Translations under genes and position numbers: made by a program | Shown here: positions 41,103 through 50,123 of the stretch, in pieces | How the letters are laid out: the number at the start of each line of letters is the position of its first letter | Position numbering within the stretch: position 1 is the stretch's first letter | Assembly: GCA_029937545.1 (NCBI GenBank) | Contig: JAPYPR010000005.1 | Location: 1-64,000, forward strand | DNA length: 64,000 bases | Reading direction: 5' to 3' | Origin: Erythrobacter sp. | GTDB taxonomy: Bacteria; Pseudomonadota; Alphaproteobacteria; Sphingomonadales; Sphingomonadaceae | Notes under the pieces: model-generated | The model's input: the letters and a program-made list of their open reading frames with translations, nothing else | What the model was told of the DNA's origin: nothing | Database searches by the model: none

Positions 41103-41813
41103 TCAGTTACTGGTGACGAGATCGATCTGGGTCACACCCCGATCGAGGCGGCGGCCGTAAACGACGTAAGCCGACTGGCCCTTCGTGCCGCTGAGGATAT
41201 TGTCCCCGTCCTTCATCGTATGCTCGACATTGAAGCCGGCATCGCGGGCGCGCGTACTGTAGAAGGAGAGTACGTCATCGAGGGCGACGGGCGTGTAGAA
41301 GGAGACGATTCTCAACGCACAGTCGCCCTCGTCCGTCCCGGCGGCTTCTTGCGTATTGCCGCGCGGATAGACGGGGAAGGCAGTCGGGAGCTTGGCCGCC
41401 CAGGCCGAGCCGTATTCGGCGCTGGCAGCGCAATTGGGACCGTCGGGCTTCACCGCGGCACGCGCTGCGGCGACCATGGCTGCCGTATCGGGCGCATTGG
41501 CTGCCAGTTGCCTGGCTGCCGGAGCGGCCTTCAGATTGGACGAACCGCCGACCATCTGCGCAGCGCGATTGCGCGCGGCCTCTACGGCGCGCGGGCTCTT
41601 GTCGATTTCGGGGATCGCCTGGCTGCCCGTGCCGGACAGCGCCGCATTGGCCTCGTTCTGACCGGCCAGGTCGGGATCGCTCATCAGGCCATCGTTGAGC
41701 GCCTGTTCACTCGCCGGATCGACCGCATCGGCATCCTGCGTCTCATCCGCATTACCGCCACAGGCGGCCAGCAGGACGACAGGGGCAAGCACAGCTAAGG
41801 GACGGAATTTCAT
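41103..41813 (-). CDS. lipoprotein of unknown function
   Basis: A 236-residue lipoprotein with signal FRPLAVLAPVVLLAAC and lipobox LAAC. The mature N-terminus is an Ala/Asp-rich linker up to about residue 120. The C-terminal part (LPTAFPVYPRGNTQEAAGTD, then VSFYTPVALDDVLSFYSTRA) resembles domains that appear in sphingomonad lipoproteins, but I cannot name the family. It is monocistronic and convergent with astD, 25 bases apart. Confidence 0.75.
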   Translation of the reverse strand: MKFRPLAVLAPVVLLAACGGNADETQDADAVDPASEQALNDGLMSDPDLAGQNEANAALSGTGSQAIPEIDKSPRAVEAARNRAAQMVGGSSNLKAAPAARQLAANAPDTAAMVAAARAAVKPDGPNCAASAEYGSAWAAKLPTAFPVYPRGNTQEAAGTDEGDCALRIVSFYTPVALDDVLSFYSTRARDAGFNVEHTMKDGDNILSGTKGQSAYVVYGRRLDRGVTQIDLVTSN

Positions 41814-41933
41814 CGGTGGCCTCCGGCAGATAAGTGTCGGCTTCTGCTGTCTGGCGCCGGGCGTTTCCAGCAGCTTTAGCGCGCTGCATCATAGCGGGAC
41901 AACAAGCCCGCGAAAAGCTTAACGCCAAACGAT

Positions 41934-41975
41934 AAGGGCGCCTCCCCTCTCCCGAAGGAAAGAAGAGACGCCCTT
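41934..41975 (-). terminator. hairpin after the glycine-zipper protein gene
   Basis: AAGGGCG (41934-41940) and CGCCCTT (41969-41975) pair across a purine-rich loop that also contains GAG/CTC pairing. It lies 75 bases beyond the stop of the minus-strand gene at 42050, and a short AT stretch follows. A terminator is likely but not canonical. Confidence 0.5.
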
Positions 41976-42049
41976 GGCGGCCCGTGATTGTTATCTTGGG
42001 TGCCGCCCTCCGCCCGTGGGTGGGCACGGACGAAAGCTGGTGTTTCCGA

Positions 42050-42565
42050 TTAGCCGCAGCGAGTACTGGAGCGATCGATGGTCCGGCCGAGCAACGCGCC
42101 GGCAGCGCCGCCGAGGATTGCGCCGAGAGTGCGATCGCCGCGACCGGCGACTTCATGGCCGACCAGCGCGCCGACCCCGGCACCGACCAACAGGCCAGTG
42201 GTGCCATTGTCGCGGCGGCAATAGTAGCGATTGTCCCGACCGCGCCAGATGCGGGTGTCGCGGCGAACCGGCTCACCGTAGTTGCGGTCGTAGCCCAGGT
42301 AATAGGGGCGCGACTTGCGGTGATCCCGGTAATCGCGGCGATCGTTGTAATAGCCGCGATCGCTGTAATAGACGCGGTCGCGATAGCGCTTCATCTGCTT
42401 GCGCTTCTTCCCGTTCTCGTAAATCGTGGAAGCGGGTCCGTCATAATAGACAGAAGCGTGCGCTGCCGGAGCGGCGTGAGAAGCCGGCGCTGCGGATGCC
42501 GGAACAGCCAGAGTGAGGCCCGCTGCGGCCATGGCCAGTGCTGGAAGCTTGAACATATGTGCCAT
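42050..42565 (-). CDS. secreted glycine-zipper (2TM) protein
   Basis: A 171-residue exported protein. The signal peptide AHMFKLPALAMAAAGLTLAV ends near PASA-AP. A basic Tyr/Arg-rich middle (YRDRVYYSDRGYYNDRR) follows, and then the glycine zipper GTTGLLVGAGVGALVGHEVA and LGAILGGAAGALLG, like the Rick_17kDa/SlyB 2TM domain that associates with the outer membrane. A Cys occurs at the very end, but there is no lipobox. AAAGGGA lies ten bases before the ATG. Confidence 0.82.
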   Translation of the reverse strand: MAHMFKLPALAMAAAGLTLAVPASAAPASHAAPAAHASVYYDGPASTIYENGKKRKQMKRYRDRVYYSDRGYYNDRRDYRDHRKSRPYYLGYDRNYGEPVRRDTRIWRGRDNRYYCRRDNGTTGLLVGAGVGALVGHEVAGRGDRTLGAILGGAAGALLGRTIDRSSTRCG

Positions 42566-42740
42566 CGTATTCGTCCCTTTTGCGATCTTGTATTGGCCCT
42601 GTGACGTTCAGCTTTAGGCCCGCCAACCTGAACCGAATGCAACCGCGCCGTCAGACTCGGAATTTGCGACGAACCGACCGTCCTGCATCGGCGAAATGAA
42701 GCTTGCCGCGCCGATTTCGCGCGCCTAGCGCCTCGGCAGG

Positions 42741-43643
42741 ATGACCGAAGACGCTTCACAGACAGACAGGACCGGCCTCGGCGCAGCCGTCGGTGCCTAC
42801 GTCATCTGGGGCTTCCTGCCGCTCTACCTGATTCTCGTCCGCAGCGTGCCGCCCTTCGAATTCGTCGGCTGGCGGATCATTTGGACCCTGCCGCTGTGCC
42901 TGCTGATTGTCGCCTATCGCAAACAGGGTGGCGAAGTTCGCCGGGCGTTGGCGGAGCGCAAGACGCTCGCCCTGCTTTTGCTCAGCGCCACGCTTATCGC
43001 GATCAACTGGGTGGTTTATGTCTGGGCGATCCAGAACGGGCAGGTCTACGCCGCCAGCCTCGGCTATTACATCAACCCGCTCGTCAACGTGCTGCTGGGC
43101 ACACTGCTGCTCGGCGAACGACTCTCGCGGCCGCAGTGGGTTGCAGTGGCGATAGCCGGGATCGGCGTCTCGCTGTTGCTGGCAGGAGCGCTGACGACCC
43201 TTTGGATCAGCCTGACGCTGGCCATGAGCTTCGGCACCTACGGCCTCATCCGCAAGCAGGTGCCGGTCGGCTCGCTGCCGGGCCTCACCATCGAGTCGGC
43301 GATCCTGCTCGTCCCGGCCCTCGGCGTCGCCTGGTACTACGCACAGAGTCCGGCAGGTTCGTCATTCGTGCAGGACATCGGCCTCAGCCTTGCGATCATG
43401 CTTGGCGGCGCATTGACAGCCTTCCCGCTACTGCTCTTCGCCATCGCCGCGCGCAAACTGCCCTACTCGACGCTCGGCTTCATCCAGTTCCTGGCACCGA
43501 GCATCGTCTTCATCCTGGGCCTGACGGTTTTCGGCGAGGAACTGAACTTCGCGCAGGCAGCCTGCTTCGCCTGCATCTGGGCAGCGGCGGCGATCTTCGT
43601 CTGGGATCTGTGGTCGCGCTCTAGGAAGCCAGCCGCCAGCTGA
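42741..43643 (+). CDS. rarD: RarD-type EamA transporter
   Basis: A 300-residue protein with ten predicted helices in two EamA repeats. It matches RarD in its opening [19 protein letters not shown] and in [30 protein letters not shown]. RarD was named from chloramphenicol sensitivity, and the natural substrate is unsettled. The 3' end overlaps the convergent pyrC by 23 bases. Confidence 0.9.
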   Translation: MTEDASQTDRTGLGAAVGAYVIWGFLPLYLILVRSVPPFEFVGWRIIWTLPLCLLIVAYRKQGGEVRRALAERKTLALLLLSATLIAINWVVYVWAIQNGQVYAASLGYYINPLVNVLLGTLLLGERLSRPQWVAVAIAGIGVSLLLAGALTTLWISLTLAMSFGTYGLIRKQVPVGSLPGLTIESAILLVPALGVAWYYAQSPAGSSFVQDIGLSLAIMLGGALTAFPLLLFAIAARKLPYSTLGFIQFLAPSIVFILGLTVFGEELNFAQAACFACIWAAAAIFVWDLWSRSRKPAAS

Positions 43644-44658
43644 GCGTTTCACCGGCGTGGAACGGCACGATTTCCGCCGCTCCGCCGCCGACGCTCGCCG
43701 GAACGTCCTGCGCAACCTTCTCGAGCGTCACTGTCCCTTCGTTGAGCGGCAAGCCGTAGAAGCGCGGTCCGTTTTCCGATGCGAAAGCTTCGAAGCGTTC
43801 GAGCGCGCCCTCCTCGTCGAACACCGTAACGTAGCTTTCCAGCGCATGCGGTGCGTTGAAAATGCCCGCGCAGCCGCAGTCGCTCTCCTTATCGTGACGA
43901 TGGTGCGGCGCGCTGTCGGTGCCGAGGAAGTATTTTTCCGAACCGCCGGTCGCGGCCTTGCGCAAGGTCAGCCGATGCTCCTCGCGCTTGGCGACGGGCA
44001 GACAATACATATGCGGCCGGATCCCGCCGACAAGAATGTCGTTGCGATTGATATGCAGGTGCTGGGGCGTGATGGTCGCCGCGATATTCGCGTCCGAAGC
44101 GTCCACGAATTCGACCGCCTGCCGCGTCGTGATGTGTTCGAAGATAACTTTCAATTCGGGCAGGCGCCCGACCAGCGGTTGCAGCACGCGCTCGATGAAC
44201 ACCGCCTCGCGGTCGAAGATGTCGATCTCCGCGTGGGTGACCTCTCCATGGACGCACAGCGGCATGCCGATTTCCGCCATCCGCTCGAGTACGCCGCCGA
44301 TGTTGGCGACGTCGGTAACACCATGCGCCGAGTTTGTCGTAGCGCCTGCCGGGTAGAGCTTGGCAGCCGTAAGAACACCATCGGCGAAGCCAGCCGCAAG
44401 ATCGTCGGCATCGCTCTCATCGGTTAGATAAGCCGTCATCAATGGCGTGAATTCCACCCCATCCGGCACGGCATCCGCAATCCGCTCGCGGTAGGCGGCG
44501 GCGAGAGCGCTGGTGGTCACCGGCGGCGACAGGTTCGGCATCACGATGGCGCGGGCGAACTGCCGTGCGGTGTGGGGCACCACGGTGCGCATCGTCTCGC
44601 CGTCGCGGAAATGCAGGTGCCAGTCGTCGGGTCGGCGGATGGTAAGGGTCTGGGTCAT
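43621..44658 (-). CDS. pyrC: dihydroorotase (PyrC, class II)
   Basis: A 345-residue zinc amidohydrolase, third step of pyrimidine synthesis. Metal ligands: [10 protein letters not shown] (HxH), the carboxylated Lys in [26 protein letters not shown], and the catalytic Asp in [12 protein letters not shown]. Length and motifs match the E. coli PyrC class. Ten bases separate it from the upstream patatin gene, so they are probably co-transcribed. The other pyrimidine gene here is pyrE, 18 kb away. Confidence 0.95.
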   Translation of the reverse strand: MTQTLTIRRPDDWHLHFRDGETMRTVVPHTARQFARAIVMPNLSPPVTTSALAAAYRERIADAVPDGVEFTPLMTAYLTDESDADDLAAGFADGVLTAAKLYPAGATTNSAHGVTDVANIGGVLERMAEIGMPLCVHGEVTHAEIDIFDREAVFIERVLQPLVGRLPELKVIFEHITTRQAVEFVDASDANIAATITPQHLHINRNDILVGGIRPHMYCLPVAKREEHRLTLRKAATGGSEKYFLGTDSAPHHRHDKESDCGCAGIFNAPHALESYVTVFDEEGALERFEAFASENGPRFYGLPLNEGTVTLEKVAQDVPASVGGGAAEIVPFHAGETLSWRLAS

Positions 44659-44668
44659 CGCGCGCGCC

Positions 44669-45493
44669 TTAGCCGCACTGCCCGCGACCTGCCAGCCATT
44701 GGCGCGCGTCCGCTTCGCCTTGCTCCCAGGTCCGGGTTACCTTGCTGGCGTCCGAAAAATCGATCTTGTCCGCCGCGACCTCGCGGGTCGGCTGGATGTA
44801 GGTGCAGCGATCGGTCTGCGGGAGATTTTCGTAGATGCTGGTCATCAGCACGAGCGTTCTCCCGTGGTCGTCTTGCGGCAAAGGCGCCTTGTCGAACATG
44901 CCGCCGTCGAGCACCCGGTCCCCCTCCCATTCCGGCACATCGAAGACCGGCGGGATGGTCGCAGCGGAACAGATCAGATCGACGAGCTTGCCGTCCCGGG
45001 CAGCCTGGCGCGCATCGACGCACAATTCGCCCAATCCCGACCGACGCGGCAAGATCAGGTGCGGGGTCGAGCGGATCGCCTGATCGACCTTGTAGAGTAT
45101 TCCATAGAAAGCCGCGCTCGATCGGGCTGGCAGATGTTTGGGCGGGCATGGCAGCGATACTTCGTATTCGGGCCCTTCGGCGATAGCCTCGATCGCGGCC
45201 TGGTCGAGGGTCGTTTCGACCACGGCGCGGTAGATTTCCTGGTGCGGGGTGAAATTGCTGCGCGTGCGGTCGTAATTCGCATCGTTGATCCGGAACGCCT
45301 CGCTCATCAGCATCTTGAGATCCTGCTCGCGCCCACCGATCCACGCCGCAGCGCTCAGCGCCCCGCCCGATGCGCCACTGACCCGTTTCGGAGTCAGTTC
45401 CACCTCGTCCCCCAGACCCGACAGGAAACCACCATGCCAGAAGCAGCGGATGCCGCCGCCGGAAAAGACCAATTGCTCGATATCGCTGAACAT
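44669..45493 (-). CDS. patatin-like phospholipase
   Basis: A 274-residue patatin-fold lipase. The oxyanion glycines are [13 protein letters not shown], the nucleophile Ser is in [10 protein letters not shown], and the Asp of the Ser-Asp dyad is in [12 protein letters not shown]. The start at 45493 ([13 protein letters not shown]) is preferred, with AGGCAAAG upstream, because the longer frame to 45544 overlaps the start of the divergent ygfZ. Lipid substrate unknown. Confidence 0.88.
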   Translation of the reverse strand: MFSDIEQLVFSGGGIRCFWHGGFLSGLGDEVELTPKRVSGASGGALSAAAWIGGREQDLKMLMSEAFRINDANYDRTRSNFTPHQEIYRAVVETTLDQAAIEAIAEGPEYEVSLPCPPKHLPARSSAAFYGILYKVDQAIRSTPHLILPRRSGLGELCVDARQAARDGKLVDLICSAATIPPVFDVPEWEGDRVLDGGMFDKAPLPQDDHGRTLVLMTSIYENLPQTDRCTYIQPTREVAADKIDFSDASKVTRTWEQGEADARQWLAGRGQCG

Positions 45494-45531
45494 CGCTTTG
45501 CCTATGGGCGGTCGCGTCCTATCTGTCACCC

Positions 45532-46272
45532 ATGACTGCGACACGATTGTTCGAGCGGGCGGTAATCCGCCTTTCGCCCCGCGACGCCGATGAGGATGTT
45601 GCTGGCTTCCTGCAAGGCCTGGTTACCAACGATGTGGCAGGGCGTCTGCCCGTCTATGCGGGCTTGCTGACACCGCAGGGCAAGACGATGTTCGATTTTC
45701 TCGTCTGGCCGGGCTCGAAAGGTGAGCTGCTGATCGATTGCGAGGCCGAGGCAGCGGAGGAGCTTGCGAAACGCCTGTCGCTCTACCGTCTGCGCCGCGC
45801 GATCGACATCGAAGTCGATCCCACGGTCGGCGTCTACTGGCAACGCGAGATGGGCGACGGCGGAGCGTCCGATCCCAGGCTTGGTGCGCTGGGCCAGCGC
45901 TGGCTCTCGCCTGTCGACGATGACGACGAAGCCGCCGACAACGCGTGGCGCGCGCACCGGCTGTCACTCGGCGTTCCGGAGGGGCGCGCGGAACTGGGCG
46001 ACATCCTCTGGCTCGAAACCAATGCGGTCGAGCTGCATGGCGTGAGCTTCAACAAGGGCTGCTATGTCGGGCAGGAAAACACCGCCCGGATGAATTGGCG
46101 CAGCAAGGTCAACCGCCGGCTGGTTGTAGTGCCGCTCGAGTCATCGGAGGAAAAGCGTCGCAAGGTTGCGCACGAAGACCTCGAACTCGCGGTCGATCAC
46201 CTGCGGCTGGACGCGATCGACACAGATCGCGCGCCTGACTGGATGAAACCGGGGCTTACTGCGGCAGATTGA
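45532..46272 (+). CDS. ygfZ: YgfZ/GcvT-domain folate-binding Fe-S maintenance protein
   Basis: A 246-residue folate-binding protein. The hallmark KGCYVGQE motif with its essential Cys is at residues about 178-185 (NKGCYVGQENTARM), and YAGLLTPQGKTMFDF near residue 45 is conserved. YgfZ/IBA57 supports maturation or repair of [4Fe-4S] proteins. The end overlaps the convergent TetR gene by 17 bases. Confidence 0.92.
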   Translation: MTATRLFERAVIRLSPRDADEDVAGFLQGLVTNDVAGRLPVYAGLLTPQGKTMFDFLVWPGSKGELLIDCEAEAAEELAKRLSLYRLRRAIDIEVDPTVGVYWQREMGDGGASDPRLGALGQRWLSPVDDDDEAADNAWRAHRLSLGVPEGRAELGDILWLETNAVELHGVSFNKGCYVGQENTARMNWRSKVNRRLVVVPLESSEEKRRKVAHEDLELAVDHLRLDAIDTDRAPDWMKPGLTAAD

Positions 46273-46855
46273 GCGCCGCGATCGAATTGACCAGCATCCG
46301 CTCCGCCCGGTCGCGCGCGGCGCTCTCGGGCAAGCCGAGCGAGCGCGAGAGCGCGCTGCCGATCAGCGCATCGCCCATCGCCATCAGGACCAGCGCCAGC
46401 GTTTCCTCGTGAACCTGCATCGGGTCGCCGCCGTGCTCGGCCTCCTCCGGTGCGATCTCGTCGACGAGGTTGTGGATCGTCTCGACGATAGGCGTCAACG
46501 CATCCTCGTTGCCGGTGAGGATCATCCAGCTGGCCAGCGCGCCTGCCCCTTCCTTGTCGAAGGCATCGAAGGCGAGATCGACCACTTCGCGCGGGGATCC
46601 GAGACCAGCGCGGCTGGCGCGCACGGCGTCGATGATCGTGTCGCAGACGGTCCCGGCAAGGTGGCCCGCGAGAGCTTTCTGAAGTCCTGCCGCCGAGCCG
46701 AAGTGATGGAGCAGGTTCGCATGCGTGCGCCCGATCCGCGCGGCGACGGCCTTGAGCGTCACCGCCTGCGGCCCCGCTTCGATCAACAACGCCCGTGCCG
46801 CTTCGAGTGCAGCAAGGCGGGATTCTTCGGGGGAAAGTCTCTTGCGCGTCGCCAT
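46256..46855 (-). CDS. TetR-family transcriptional repressor
   Basis: A 199-residue TetR protein. The N-terminal helix-turn-helix spans LEAARALLIEAGPQAVTLKA and VAARIGRTHANLLHHFGSAAG. The helical C-terminal domain is the ligand/dimer part. The ATG at 46855 is chosen, since the longer frame adds an unlikely basic tail. It is divergent from the di-iron-type hydrolase gene, and two near-identical palindromes lie between them, so it very probably represses that gene and itself. Confidence 0.9.
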   Translation of the reverse strand: MATRKRLSPEESRLAALEAARALLIEAGPQAVTLKAVAARIGRTHANLLHHFGSAAGLQKALAGHLAGTVCDTIIDAVRASRAGLGSPREVVDLAFDAFDKEGAGALASWMILTGNEDALTPIVETIHNLVDEIAPEEAEHGGDPMQVHEETLALVLMAMGDALIGSALSRSLGLPESAARDRAERMLVNSIAALNLPQ

Positions 46856-46910
46856 GCGATGAAGCGTTAACCCAAAGCGGCGGGCGCGCAAAGCCGTTTA
46901 CCCATCCTTA

Positions 46911-46951
46911 TTGACATCAATGTAAGCAGGCGCTACTTACATCAATGTCAG
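46911..46951. promoter_or_regulatory. tandem TetR operators and hydrolase promoter
   Basis: TTGACATCAATGTAAG (46911-46926) and CTTACATCAATGTCAG (46936-46951) share the core ACATCAATGT, itself an ACAT/ATGT palindrome, and are arranged about 25 bases centre to centre. Taken together they also form a large inverted repeat. A consensus -35 hexamer TTGACA lies in the left copy. The hydrolase ATG is 20 bases to the right. Binding of two TetR dimers would cover the promoter. Confidence 0.85.
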
Positions 46952-46970
46952 TTAACCCCGGAGCTTTCCC

Positions 46971-47849
46971 ATGAACGCCCCCGTCACCATCGATACCGAT
47001 ACCCGCACTTCCGCCCCGACGCCGGAAGATCTCACCCTCACCGTGCGCGACGAGCGTTTCAATCGCGACACCACGCCGCGCCGCTGGTGGGCGGGCGATG
47101 CGTTCGGTACGGCGTGGCACAACGCGCTGTCGGCCACTTTTCCGCGTGGCGAGGCCTTCTTCATCGAAGCCGTCAAAGCGCATCGCGATGGTGCCGATCC
47201 GAAGCTCGCGGAAGAAATCCGCGCCTTCGTGAAGCAGGAAATCAACCACACGCGCGAACACATTGCTTTCAACCGCCTTGCCGAGGATCATGGTTACGAC
47301 ATCAAGGCGATCGACAAGCGCGTGGGCGAGATGCTCGCGCTGACCAAGGATCGCCCGGTTATCGTCAACCTCGCCGCGACCATGGCGCTGGAGCATTACA
47401 CCGCAATGATGGCGCAGGAATTCCTCGCCAATCCGCAGCACTTCAAGGATGCCGATCCGGAAGTGCGCGCAATGTGGGAATGGCATTCGGTCGAGGAGAT
47501 CGAGCACAAGGGCGTCGCCTTCGACACCTGGAACCACGCGACCCGCGACTGGACGCCCTTCCGTCGCTGGAAACTGCGCAGCCTGATGATGTTGATCGTC
47601 AGCTTCAACTTCTTCCGCAACCGCTGGATCGACACGCTGGAACTGCTGGCGCAGGACGGCATCACCGGCTGGAAGGCCAAGTGGGGCCTGTTCAAATACC
47701 TCACCGTGAAGCCGGGCGTCGTGCGCCGTATCTTCCCGGCGTGGCTGAGCTACTTCAAGCCGGGCTTCCACCCGTGGGATCACGACGACCGCCACCTGAT
47801 CGGCAAGTACGAGGGCGAATTCGAAGCGGCACTGATGCCCGCCGAGTAA
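46971..47849 (+). CDS. metal-dependent hydrolase family protein (di-iron-like, COG3687)
   Basis: A 292-residue protein of the 'predicted metal-dependent hydrolase' family (PF10118). Ferritin-like carboxylate/His helices are visible: FFIEAV (Glu66), VKQEINHTREH (Glu90, His93, His97), MALEHYT (Glu141, His142) and WHSVEEIEHKG (Glu176, His179), consistent with a bound metal pair. The biochemical activity of the family is not known to me. A TetR repressor with two operators controls its promoter region, which suggests induction by a small ligand such as a lipid or xenobiotic. Confidence 0.87.
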   Translation: MNAPVTIDTDTRTSAPTPEDLTLTVRDERFNRDTTPRRWWAGDAFGTAWHNALSATFPRGEAFFIEAVKAHRDGADPKLAEEIRAFVKQEINHTREHIAFNRLAEDHGYDIKAIDKRVGEMLALTKDRPVIVNLAATMALEHYTAMMAQEFLANPQHFKDADPEVRAMWEWHSVEEIEHKGVAFDTWNHATRDWTPFRRWKLRSLMMLIVSFNFFRNRWIDTLELLAQDGITGWKAKWGLFKYLTVKPGVVRRIFPAWLSYFKPGFHPWDHDDRHLIGKYEGEFEAALMPAE

Positions 47850-47869
47850 GTCTTACTAAGGAAAACAGG

Positions 47870-47899
47870 AAAGGCCCCGCAAGCGATTGCGGGGCCTTT
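47870..47899. terminator. intrinsic terminator with GCGA loop
   Basis: AAAGGCCCCGCAA and TTGCGGGGCCTTT form a perfect 13-base stem around a GCGA tetraloop. It lies between the hydrolase and the convergent GNAT gene and, being flanked by A's and T's, can work in both directions. Confidence 0.92.
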
Positions 47900-47907
47900 C
47901 GTTTGAG

Positions 47908-48447
47908 TCAGGCTGCTTTCGGGGCAGCGACCTCGTCTTCGGACAGGTCGAGGCGATACATCATGCAATCCGCTTCTTCGCCGCGTCCGCCGCTGTGCCG
48001 CGACACGGTCTTGCCGGTGGGCCGGAAGCCGAGTTTGCGCAACACGCGACCGGACGCCGGGTTGTCGGTGAAATGTCCGGCAGTCAGTTCTCTATGGCCA
48101 AGCAGTCGCGCGATATCGATCATGCCGCGTGCCGCTTCCGTCGCATATCCCTGTCCCCAACAAGCTCGCGCGATCCAGTAGCCGAGCTCTACCGATCCTT
48201 CGCCCGCATCGATCCCAGTGCATCCGATCAGCTCAGACCCATTATCGCCGGGTCGCGTAATCAGAAAGCGCGGATAGCGCGGTTCACGCTTTAGCATGAC
48301 GAACTGGCGGGCGTGTTCGGGGAGATACGGCCACGGCGCACGCGCGAGGTTGCGGACGACGCCCTCGTCGGAGATTCCGCCGAACAGCGCTTCTGCATCT
48401 TCGGGCCAGGCAGGCCGCAGCAGCAGCCTCTCGGTAACATGGAACAT
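47908..48447 (-). CDS. GNAT-family N-acetyltransferase (RimJ/RimL-like)
   Basis: A 179-residue acetyltransferase: FHVTERLLLRPAWPEDAEAL at the start, GYWIARACWGQGYATEAARG with the acetyl-CoA pyrophosphate loop (Q-x-x-G-x-A type), and NPASGRVLRKLGFRPTG, typical of the RimJ/RimL branch. The start at 48447 is favoured by GGGGAG nine bases upstream; 48468 is a longer alternative. Substrate unknown. Confidence 0.88.
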   Translation of the reverse strand: MFHVTERLLLRPAWPEDAEALFGGISDEGVVRNLARAPWPYLPEHARQFVMLKREPRYPRFLITRPGDNGSELIGCTGIDAGEGSVELGYWIARACWGQGYATEAARGMIDIARLLGHRELTAGHFTDNPASGRVLRKLGFRPTGKTVSRHSGGRGEEADCMMYRLDLSEDEVAAPKAA

Positions 48448-48548
48448 CGGTATTCTCCCCATATCCACGCTCCGGGCTCCTAGGCCGGACGCGTGACAGT
48501 TGCGTGGCGGCGAAAGGATATTTCGCCAGACTGAGAGGGAGAAACGAC

Positions 48549-48581
48549 AAGAGGGAGACGGGTCGGCCCCATCTCCCTCTT
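48549..48581 (-). terminator. terminator-like hairpin downstream of rpmA
   Basis: AAGAGGGAGA and TCTCCCTCTT form a perfect ten-base stem 67 bases beyond the rpmA stop on the minus strand, with a 13-base loop. A second hairpin (GGACGATCC/GGATCGTCC, 48621-48645) sits directly after the stop codon. Both probably define the end of the rplU-rpmA transcript. Confidence 0.6.
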
Positions 48582-48647
48582 CGGTTGCCGGTGGTTATCC
48601 CGGCTGGGACCGTCCCGTCTGGACGATCCCGTTATCGGATCGTCCGA

Positions 48648-48917
48648 TTATTCGGCGGCTTCCGCCAGCATGTCGACCGAGACGAATTTGCGGTCGAGCT
48701 TGCCCTTGTGGAAGCGCACGATACCGTCGGTAAGGGCGAACAGCGTGTGGTCCTTGCCCATGCCGACGTTGGTGCCCGGATAGAACTTGGTGCCGCGCTG
48801 GCGCACGATGATGTTGCCGGCGACGACGTTCTCGCTACCGAACTTCTTCACACCGAGGCGACGACCGGCTGAGTCGCGACCGTTGCGCGATGAACCGCCT
48901 GCTTTCTTATGTGCCAT
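48648..48917 (-). CDS. rpmA: 50S ribosomal protein L27
   Basis: An 89-residue L27. The conserved [21 protein letters not shown]-terminus, which reaches the peptidyl-transferase centre, is intact, as is [21 protein letters not shown]. No Firmicute-type cleavable extension is present. It lies 12 bases after rplU, the universal rplU-rpmA pair. Confidence 0.97.
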   Translation of the reverse strand: MAHKKAGGSSRNGRDSAGRRLGVKKFGSENVVAGNIIVRQRGTKFYPGTNVGMGKDHTLFALTDGIVRFHKGKLDRKFVSVDMLAEAAE

Positions 48918-48929
48918 CGTCCGTAATCC

Positions 48930-49415
48930 TTACTTCTTGTCTTCGGTCTTCTTGGCGGCGGCCTTCTTCGGCGCTGCCTTCTTGGCCGGAGCCTTTTCCT
49001 CGACGGCGCCCTTCTTGGGGGCAGCCTTCTTGGCGTCTGCCTTCGGCGCGTCGTCCGTCTTGGCCTCGGCCTTCGGAGCCGCTTCCTTCTTCGGCGCAGC
49101 CTTCTTCTCGGCCTTCGAGTCGCCGACGGCGGTGATCCGCAGCAGGGTCATCTGCTGGCGATGGCCGTTCTTGCGGCGATAGTTGTGGCGGCGGCGCTTC
49201 TTGAAGACGATCACCTTCTCGCTCTTCGCCTGGGCGATGATTTCCGCAGACACGGTCACCTTGCCGACATCTTCGAGCTTTTCGCCCTCACCGGCGAGCA
49301 GGACGTCGCCCAGCGTGATGGTGTCACCAGCTTCGCCAGCCAGCTTTTCAACGGCGATCTTGTCTCCGGCGGCAACCCGGTATTGCTTGCCGCCCGTGCG
49401 CACTACTGCGAACAT
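48930..49415 (-). CDS. rplU: 50S ribosomal protein L21 with a long Lys/Ala-rich tail
   Basis: The first 100 or so residues are a standard L21 ([34 protein letters not shown]), which binds 23S rRNA. They are followed by about 60 residues of Lys/Ala/Pro repeats ([21 protein letters not shown]), a disordered histone H1-like tail absent from E. coli L21 (103 residues). Extended L21 tails occur in alphaproteobacteria, but their role is unknown. The rpmA gene follows. Confidence 0.95.
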   Translation of the reverse strand: MFAVVRTGGKQYRVAAGDKIAVEKLAGEAGDTITLGDVLLAGEGEKLEDVGKVTVSAEIIAQAKSEKVIVFKKRRRHNYRRKNGHRQQMTLLRITAVGDSKAEKKAAPKKEAAPKAEAKTDDAPKADAKKAAPKKGAVEEKAPAKKAAPKKAAAKKTEDKK

Positions 49416-49604
49416 GGTGGTTATCTCTCAATCAATTAGCTTTGCCGCATCCTTGCGAATATACGGCGCACCCGTCAGGCCGCCGATTGGCAGCCCCGGA
49501 AAGAAGCGTGCCGTTAGGCGAATGGCGGGCCCAAGTCAACGGCCAGAGCGACGATTTTTGCATCCTCGCTGGCGACTTTCGGTCTGCGTGATATGGAGTG
49601 GGCG

Positions 49605-50123
49605 ATGACGTATCGCAAGCTCTCTCTCGCCGCCTGCCCTGTACTCCTGCTGGCCGGATGCGCGACTCCCGCCGATAGCGATTACCCGTCCCTGGCGATC
49701 AGGGACATCGAGCGGGCCGAAGGACAGTTCGATGTCGGGCCACCGCAGAGGATCGATGTGCCCGTAGTGGAGACTCCACTTAGCGGCCCCCTCTCTCACC
49801 AGCTCACCATGCTGGTGGATCGCGCGACAGAAGCCCACCGCGCCTTCACGAGCACCTTGCCCATGGCCGAGCGCCGGGTGGCGGCAGCTTCGGGCGCTGC
49901 AATCGGCAGCGACAGTTGGGCCGCTGCACAAGTCGCGCTCGCCGATCTCGATTCGAGTCGGAGCCTGGCCTCGGTGCCGCTCGGCGATCTCGACATATTG
50001 TACGCTGCAGCGTCGGTGCAGGCAGAGGAGACGGCAGCAATCGAGGCCGCGCGCGCCCAGGTCATCGCACTGGTCGCGGAAGAGGACGCGGCGTTGGAGC
50101 GACTGCGCGCGCGCGTCCGATGA
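49605..50123 (+). CDS. lipoprotein of unknown function
   Basis: A 172-residue lipoprotein: TYRKLSLAACPVLLLAGC with lipobox LAGC. The mature part is helical and Ala/Glu-rich (residues about 70-170), suggesting a coiled coil. The start at 49605 has GGAG upstream; 49593 is possible. Its stop overlaps the Fnr-type gene start (ATGA), so the two are co-transcribed. I do not recognise the family. Confidence 0.75.
   Translation: MTYRKLSLAACPVLLLAGCATPADSDYPSLAIRDIERAEGQFDVGPPQRIDVPVVETPLSGPLSHQLTMLVDRATEAHRAFTSTLPMAERRVAAASGAAIGSDSWAAAQVALADLDSSRSLASVPLGDLDILYAAASVQAEETAAIEAARAQVIALVAEEDAALERLRARVR

Noticed and set aside
49916-50119. Longer start for the Fnr-type gene
   Set aside because: The extension overlaps the upstream lipoprotein gene and is Arg-rich. 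The ATG at 50120 directly precedes the cluster cysteines.
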